NCBI GenBank assembly: GCA_009602725.1
Contig: WELB01000238.1
Coordinates: forward strand, 122,646 to 133,775
Reading direction: 5' to 3'
Length of the DNA: 11,130 nt
From: Spirogloea muscicola
Lineage: Eukaryota > Streptophyta > Zygnematophyceae > Spirogloeales > Spirogloeaceae
Each line of letters opens with the position of its first letter. Positions within the stretch are counted from its first letter, which is position 1. A model generated the notes under the pieces. The model ran no database searches and was not told the DNA's origin. It was given only the letters and a program-made list of their open reading frames with translations. Of the stretch, positions 7,421 through 11,130 are shown in pieces. Position numbers and translations under genes: made by a program.

Positions 7421-7540
7421 GTTGTTGTCGTCCGCGTTTAATGAGCGGTCGATGTTGTTGTCGTCGTCCGCCTTGGCGAGCGGTCGATGTTGTTGTTGTC
7501 GTCTGCATTGGATGAGCGGTCGATAATGTTGTTGTCGAGA
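7421..7540 (+). repeat. GTTGTTGTCGTC minisatellite, three to four units
   Basis: Units begin with GTTGTTG at 7421, 7454, 7489 and 7528 and end in ATGAGCGGTCGAT or a close variant. Spacings are 33, 35 and 39 bases because the internal GTT/GTC triplet run changes length. The last, partial unit passes into a purine run (GAGAGAGATAAAGAGAG, from 7535). The minus strand reads as a Thr-rich open frame, a by-product of the CAA/GAC triplets. Confidence 0.85.
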
Positions 7541-7689
7541 GAGAGATAAAGAGAGAAAAGTGGTCCTCCATCCTCAGCTTGAATCACACACAAAAGTGGA
7601 TGAGTCAGCCTAGGAGACCACGTGTTAAGCCAAGTCAGCTGTCCTAGTCAGATCGACGCAATAGGCAGTCGACAGGGTATTGCACGACG

Positions 7690-7752
7690 ACCTCTCTCAC
7701 AGCCTTTGGCTTACATTGCTGAACATTCCTTCCATTTACTGGAAGAGTGTTC
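7690..7752 (+). repeat. Foldback repeat fragment lacking its left half
   Basis: CCTCTCTCACAGCCTTTGGC, then TTACATTGCTGAACATTCC and TTTACTGGAAGAGTGTTCC. It combines the CTCTCACAGCC module of 5461 with the CTACTGGAAGAGT module of 6421. It joins the two downstream modules in one unit and lacks the leading GGGCTGG arm. Confidence 0.55.
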
Positions 7753-7793
7753 CTTCTTACATCAAAGAGAAGAGAAGTGGCTCTTCCAATGGG

Positions 7794-7922
7794 GGCAAGG
7801 GCTGTGAAAAGCCAGCCCGAAAAAAATGGACAAAGATTCGAAGGAGCTGCTAAAAAGAAGAGCTCGCCCATAGGGAACAGGGGCTGGCAAAGCCAACCCA
7901 ATATGAATGGACAATGTCCATG
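7794..7922 (-). repeat. Pair of inverted foldback repeats
   Basis: On minus, the first unit (7922-7859) has TGGACATTGTCCATTC, the core GGGTTGGCTTTGCCAGCCC and then CTGTTCCCTATGGGCGAGC. CTTCGAATCT follows, as at 4736-4747, and then a second unit: TTTGTCCATT, the core CGGGCTGGCTTTTCACAGCCC and CTTGCCCC. Core spacing is about 82 bases, close to the 83 of the plus pair at 4599-4740. The second core variant (TTTTCACAGCCC) matches 8134-8160. Confidence 0.85.
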
Positions 7923-8013
7923 TTAAAAGGAGCTGTTTCATGTTAGTGCCAAGGGTCTCTCCAGGCTCCCCAACTCAGGGCTGGCCAACCACAGCCATCG
8001 CCCTCTACTGGAA
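7923..8013 (+). repeat. Long foldback repeat copy, pair of 6350-6441
   Basis: TTAAAAGGAGCTGTTTCATG, then TTAGTGCCAAGGGTCTCTCC, AGGCTCCCC and the core CAGGGCTGGCCAACCACAGCC with ATCGCCCTCTACTGGAAG. It abuts the inverted pair at 7794-7922 head to head, so two opposite-strand members of the family share a boundary at about 7922. Confidence 0.85.
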
Positions 8014-8107
8014 GTCTCAAATGAAAGTGCTACCAGTTGGCGCGCCCTTTCTTCCAGTGGAGGGCGGGAGACGAGTCTCTCTTTCTCCTTTGAGAGAGCC
8101 TCTCCTT

Positions 8108-8172
8108 GAGGGGCGAGCACTTTCTTCTTCTTTCGGGCTGGCTTCTCACAGCCCCTGCCCCGTAAGGGCGGA
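8108..8172 (+). repeat. Foldback repeat, tail plus hairpin
   Basis: Begins with the tail module AGGGGCGAGCACTTTCTTC, then CTTTCGGGCTGGCTTCTCAC and AGCCCCTGCCCC. This hairpin variant is shared with the minus copy at 7794-7820. It directly precedes the reverse-transcriptase-like fragment, which begins within a few bases of its end. Confidence 0.75.
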
Positions 8173-8526
8173 GCAGAGCAAAGAAAACTGCGGCATTACT
8201 CCGATCACCCCCAATGCGATCAACTCCTGCCAGCTGCAATCGACATCTTTGGCTGTCTGGGTCCTCGTTTCCACACTCTGCTTCAAAACATTGCCAATCT
8301 AGGCTACACTCGACGCGCAGATGTGTTTCCGGCTGAGATGGGCTTGCCAGCTGCATATCTGTCGCTCTTGCGACGTCGAGTTTCGGCCTGTTTGCAGCGT
8401 GCTCAGGCTAGTGCCTTGCACCAGAAAGCTGGGCGAGCTCTAGTAGGTGGCAGAAGGGCTCCGTTCCTGGCATCTAGTATTCATGCATCGAGTAGTGACC
8501 TTTATGTTTTGACCCGTGGTTATTGA
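8173..8526 (+). pseudogene. Reverse-transcriptase ORF 3' end, truncated retroelement
   Basis: The plus frame, open through this interval to the TGA at 8524-8526, encodes QRKLRHYSDHPQ, then CDQLLPAAIDIFGCLGPRFH and, after a short linker, LSLLRRRVSACLQRAQASAL. The layout (an R-K-L-.-.-Y segment, an L-P-.-A-.-D-.-F-G-.-L-G-P block, then an Arg-rich LQRAQA helix) is like the carboxy-terminal tail downstream of the reverse transcriptase in many non-LTR elements of algae and other eukaryotes. The polymerase and endonuclease domains are absent. Upstream sequence is foldback repeat, so this is a 5'-truncated copy, as is usual for target-primed elements. There is no credible start codon: the only ATGs are internal, and the frame continues upstream into the repeat. 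The assignment is by pattern only; other proteins with a similar tail are possible. Confidence 0.5.
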
Positions 8527-8615
8527 GCGGGTCAATCTGCTGTAGGTTATGTAGATTTTTAGATGTGCTTGCCTTTGTACCTGGCCATTTGGCCTACATT
8601 TCTTTCTAATACACG
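8527..8615 (+). other. Possible 3' untranslated tail of the retroelement fragment
   Basis: T-rich sequence follows the stop: a TTTTTAG near 8553-8559, then CTTTGTACCTGGCCATTTGG, which contains the small inverted repeat GGCCA-TT-TGGCC (8582-8593), and CATTTCTTTCTAATAC. Such T-rich tails often follow truncated non-LTR copies. I find no clear poly(A) or target-site duplication. Confidence 0.35.
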
Positions 8616-8894
8616 AACTTTTTTCGTAAGGGGAGCCACTTCGCTTCTCACAGCCATTTGTTCTCACAGCCTGTCGTGCCATATGATGTCGGCTGCCATA
8701 CAGCGTCGATAACTTGGATTAGCACAGAAGTAGTCAACAGGCATCCCGCATGTGATCAGCAGGGTCAAGTGTAGAAGTAGACTTGGCGATATTTCGATGA
8801 TGTATGTTGCGAAAATATAAATATATAGGACAGCTTATAAGGTATGGCAGTCGCATTTATCTGAGAGTCAGAGCACAGCTGGCGATGTCTTAAT
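8616..8894. other. AT-richer spacer with a TATA-like tract
   Basis: It begins with a small repeat fragment (CTTCTCACAGCCATTTG, then TTCTCACAGCC, about 8644-8671) related to the foldback tails. The most AT-rich part is AAAATATAAATATATAGG (8813-8830), which could be a TATA element. However, no credible gene starts within 100 bases on either side. Confidence 0.35.
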
Positions 8895-8917
8895 ATTCAG
8901 CCCGAAGAGGGCTGAAT
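8895..8917. other. Perfect 9-bp hairpin ATTCAGCCC-GAAGA-GGGCTGAAT
   Basis: Both arms match exactly around a 5-nt loop. The inner arms are CAGCCC and GGGCTG, the same hexamers that form the foldback-repeat core but in the opposite order. No T-run follows, so it does not resemble a bacterial terminator. Confidence 0.75.
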
Positions 8918-9099
8918 CGATAGGTCGGAACTTGGTTTCCGGAACAAATAGATAGTGCCTCGAGCCAGAACGGGGGCCTAGCCCAGCCTATCTACTTGGT
9001 AACAGGGGCCACGCCCAGTCCTATCTCTACTTCGGACAGGCTCCAAGCCTTGATGTAGATGTAGCGTGTGTCCAAGCGAAGATGCAGTATACACTCTTG
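8918..9099. other. Unassigned spacer
   Basis: It contains two loosely similar segments, CAGCCTATCTACTTGG (near 8985) and CAGTCCTATCTCTACTTCGG (9016-9035), but no gene or convincing repeat. Confidence 0.3.
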
Positions 9100-9178
9100 C
9101 AGAGAGAAGGCGCGCGGGGCGCATGAATTGAAAGGGAGGCCAATTCAAGCCAATACATTGTTCAGGCAACGAATGGAA
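9100..9178 (+). repeat. Dispersed repeat copy, partner of 5100-5182
   Basis: CAGAGAGAAGGCGCGCGGGG, then CGCATGAATTGAAAGGGAGG. The match to the minus-strand copy continues more weakly through AAGCCAATACATTGTTCAGG and CAACGAATGG. Both copies keep the KARGAHE-KG reading. Confidence 0.65.
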
Positions 9179-9179
9179 G

Positions 9180-9404
9180 GTGTTGGGTGTATGCAACACC
9201 TCAGAGCAACGCAAGGTTATGCTTGTCAGCTGCTCTCAACAACACACAAAGTCACAATGCTTTGCGACTCACCGCGTGAGTCCGGTCTCACGCGCCGGTG
9301 GCGGTATCTCCTCGGAGGTAAGGCTCTCTAGCGGCTATTACGCAAACGCCTATGCCACGCCCTCTTGGCGTGACACTGAACGCGCGTGCTACGCTCGTGC
9401 TTGT
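9180..9404 (+). other. Unrecognised open stretch, possible exon
   Basis: A plus frame runs from 9180 to 9848 (222 codons), the longest in the window. Part of that length comes from the GCN microsatellite and part from the minisatellite. A donor-like CGGAG|GTAAGG lies at 9316-9322 within it. I recognise no domain and do not call a gene. Confidence 0.2.
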
Positions 9405-9490
9405 GACAGCGGTGACGGCGGCGGCAATGACAGCAGCAGCGACGACCGTGGCGGCAGCGGCGGCAGCGGCGGCGGCAGCGGCAAAAGCCA
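9405..9490. repeat. GCN/GGC trinucleotide microsatellite
   Basis: A run of GGCGGC, GCAGCA and GGCAGC triplets, purest at 9450-9483. It reads as Ala-rich, Gly/Ser-rich or Ala-rich again depending on strand and frame, so all three look like open protein. A similar tract lies at 1-50. Confidence 0.85.
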
Positions 9491-9792
9491 GAGGGAGAGA
9501 CAGAGCCGAGAAAGACTTGTCTCGGCTCCGGTCCTCCACATTCTTATGCGTGGTCAGGAGATGTACATTGTTGAATGGGGTGAGGTATGCAGCTCATTGA
9601 ACCCCATGCCTCAAGGCCAAGGTGACCTGAGACGCATTCTTACCATTGTCCTACCATTTCCCACTACGGCTAAGCTAGCTGGTTACCCACGGCTTCGTGT
9701 GGTGTGGGTGGCAGGAAAGGCATTGCTCATTGGGTCAGGAGTGGACATGGGTGGCGGCATATCCAGATGCCGTGACCAGGCTGTCACGGGTG
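9491..9792. other. Unassigned sequence between two repeats
   Basis: The plus frame is open throughout (..LRRILTIVLPFPTTAKLAG..) and reads plausibly, but no family is recognised and there is no start or splice evidence. It could be the last exon of an unknown gene, or chance. Confidence 0.25.
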
Positions 9793-10051
9793 GCCGATTG
9801 GTTGAGTCTCCCCGGGTCCGGCGGAGCTGGGATGCTTGGTCTAGCTGATTGGTTGAGTCTTTCCGGGTTTGACGGGGCTGAGATGCCTGGTCTAGCCGAT
9901 TGGTTGATGTCTCCTTGGGTCCGGCGGGGCTGAGATGCCTGGTCTAGCCGATTGGTTGAGTCTCCTTGGGTCCGGCGGGGCTTGGATGCCAAGCTAGCCG
10001 ATTGGTTGAGTCTCCTTTGGGTCCGGCGGGGCTGGGATGCCAAGCGAGTGG
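9793..10051. repeat. 51-bp minisatellite, five copies
   Basis: Units begin with GATTGGTTGAGTCT at 9796, 9847, 9898, 9950 and 10000, giving spacings of 51, 51, 52 and 50. Each continues with a CGGGTCCGGCGGGGCTG-type core and a GGGATGC..TAGCC tail. Copies 4 and 5 share a CCAAGC tail where 1-3 have TGGTCTAGC. On the minus strand the array stays open for about 100 codons as a 17-residue repeat, SQPRRTQG.-.-NQSAR type. The plus strand reads LADWLSL repeats. The single-base changes in period break the amino-acid register, so a coding role is doubtful. Confidence 0.9.
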
Positions 10052-10320
10052 CAAGTCCCGCGCTTGCGTCTTCTCTTCACACCAAGCTGATGAATGACCT
10101 GTCTTGAATTTCCACTCGTGCAGCCACCTCCGCGTCCGAGTCAGCACCGACACGAATCGACCACCGACGGGATGGCGCACGACAAGCCATCGCATCGCCA
10201 TACCTACTTTCTTTCTCCCACTGGAAGAGCTCTATTCCATGTTTTCCAGGGCATCCAGAAGCCCAGCATTCCTAACCCAACAACTTTAGATCGTGACGCC
10301 TGACGGGAGTCCGCAAAGAA
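10052..10320. other. Spacer without recognisable gene
   Basis: Short open frames only and no repeat core. I see nothing assignable. Confidence 0.4.
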
Positions 10321-10400
10321 AATGCCCGCCCACAAGGAAGAGGGGCTGGCAAAGCCAACCGAGAAAGAATGGACAATGTTCAAAGAAGCCAAAGAAAGAA
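10321..10400 (-). repeat. Foldback repeat copy, rightmost, inverted
   Basis: On minus: CTTTGAACATTGTCCATTCT, the core CGGTTGGCTTTGCCAGCCCC, then TCTTCCTTGTGGGCGGGCAT. It is clearly of the GGGCGAGC group though more diverged, and lies about 2.1 kb from its nearest relative. Confidence 0.8.
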
Positions 10401-10964
10401 GTGCCGAAGGAGGACTACACCACAAAGTGCAAGACGGTGCAGAGGAAGATGCAGATGGATGCTCAGTATCCACGAGTGAGCAACAAGATCAGAGTAACTC
10501 GGAGCAGGAGAAGCGGGCACTCTGCCGAGACCCGGAAGCAGCAACCCATAGCACGGCCAGCGCGCGCGTGAACCGCATGGGAGGGGGGACCGTGGCCGCG
10601 AAGGAGGGTCCCAGTGGATGCACCGTACGCGCGGGCACGATCTCGCCAGGCGCCGGCGGCAGGGCCACGTCCTGTACGCCAGGAGATCCGCGCAGAGATT
10701 CGGCAGCGCGCGGGGGCGCTAGGCGCCTCCACACTGCTGTCGGATGCGGACTCCGGGTGGGCCACAGACGGTCCCTGGCCGTACTGTCCAGCTGTCCTCG
10801 CGACAATGGGGCCCTGCCTGCCTGGGCAAGGGGGTTCCCCCTCTCTCCCCTCGTGCCGCAGACGACTACCCCCTGGGCGCCTCCCTTTTTCTCCCCCCCC
10901 CCTCCTCCTCCAAGACCCCGCTGTCGCGGCCAGGGAGCCCCAACAGCGGCCAGGCCGCGCTGAT
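10401..10964. other. GC-rich region with long open frames on both strands
   Basis: Frames of about 210-220 codons run on plus (10322-10963) and in two minus registers (11128-10463 and 11121-10489). All are Arg/Pro/Gly/Ala/Ser-rich with no motif, as expected where GC-rich sequence lacks stop codons. The segment at 10393-10420 repeats 4515-4545 (minus). A C-run followed by CTCCTCCTCC lies at 10890-10911. I cannot support a gene on either strand. Confidence 0.3.
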
Positions 10965-11037
10965 CGACGCCCTGCGACGCTCTGCGACGCTCTGCGGCGC
11001 TCTGCGACGCTCTGCGACGCCCTGCGACGCTCTGCGA
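10965..11037. repeat. 10-bp tandem repeat (YCTGCGACGC), seven copies
   Basis: Seven copies of YCTGCGACGC lie head to tail with no period change. The only differences are C or T at the first base, one GGC for GAC, and a CCC end in the last copy. Ten bases is close to one helical turn. The minus strand reads as a 10-residue RRRASQSVAE-type repeat in more than one frame. Confidence 0.9.
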
Positions 11038-11069
11038 CCCCGGGGGGGTGGGACCCGCAAATGGACAAG

Positions 11070-11111
11070 AGTGGAGGAGGGGGGGAGGAGGGAGGGAGGA
11101 GGGAGGGAGGG
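11070..11111 (+). other. G-run cluster, G-quadruplex-prone
   Basis: GGAGGAGGGGGGGAGGAGG followed by repeated GGGA and GGA units to 11111 gives at least six runs of three or more G separated by 1-4 bases. This satisfies the usual G3+N1-7 quadruplex pattern. The complementary strand is a polypyrimidine tract. Confidence 0.8.
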
Positions 11112-11130
11112 CGCGGCCCAAGCCGCAAAA

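Noticed and set aside
4151-8172. CRISPR array
   Set aside because: Repeat cores recur but with unequal spacing, both orientations and diverged flanks. There are no uniform spacers and no cas genes.
8895-8917. Rho-independent terminator
   Set aside because: The stem is good, but there is no T-run and the context is eukaryotic with no gene ending nearby.
9180-9848. Longest plus open frame (222 codons)
   Set aside because: Part of it is a GCN microsatellite and part a minisatellite. A donor-like GTAAGG lies inside it and no motif is recognised.
10463-11128. Minus-strand open frame of 221 codons with a serine/arginine repeat
   Set aside because: A second minus register and the plus strand are equally open here. 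The Arg/Pro/Gly bias and the 10-bp tandem repeat explain the length, and no domain is visible.

Overview
This window looks like eukaryotic nuclear DNA, intergenic and rich in repeats, not bacterial, viral or organellar sequence. It has no dense run of intact long genes, no operon-like spacing and no recognisable rRNA or tRNA. Short low-complexity GCN tracts, minisatellites and many diverged dispersed repeats are spread through it. The two coding relics I can relate to known families are both broken. One is a PstS-like phosphate-binding protein. The other is the carboxy-terminal end of what looks like a non-LTR retroelement reverse-transcriptase ORF. My impression is that this combination, at roughly half GC, fits a microalga (a green alga would be a reasonable guess), but no marker gene fixes the taxon.

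Layout. 1-830: a GC-rich, Ala-codon-rich left edge, then an open frame of about 130 codons (441-830) that I do not recognise. 831-1890: mostly non-coding, with a 38-bp tandem repeat at about 1121-1240. 2141-3051 (minus strand): a PstS-like pseudogene broken by frameshifts, one TAG and one TGA. 3291-3622: a GC-rich exon-like block that is open on the minus strand and nearly open on the plus strand. 3677-8172 and again near 10.35 kb: many copies of a dispersed foldback repeat built on the core GGGCTGG..(5-8 nt)..CCAGCC. It has at least three different downstream modules, and several copies form closely spaced pairs. 5366-6140: a strongly pyrimidine-rich plus strand. 7119-7149: a perfect 13-bp hairpin. 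7421-7540: a GTTGTTGTC minisatellite. 8173-8526: the reverse-transcriptase-like 3' fragment with a possible 3' tail. 9405-9490: a GCN/GGC microsatellite. 9793-10051: five copies of a 51-bp minisatellite. 10965-11037: a 10-bp tandem repeat, followed by a G-run cluster at the right edge.

I find no set of intact genes that work together. The main observations are the decayed phosphate-binding gene, the modular hairpin repeat family, the retroelement relic and several independent minisatellites. All family assignments were made by eye from residue patterns and have not been checked by database search.
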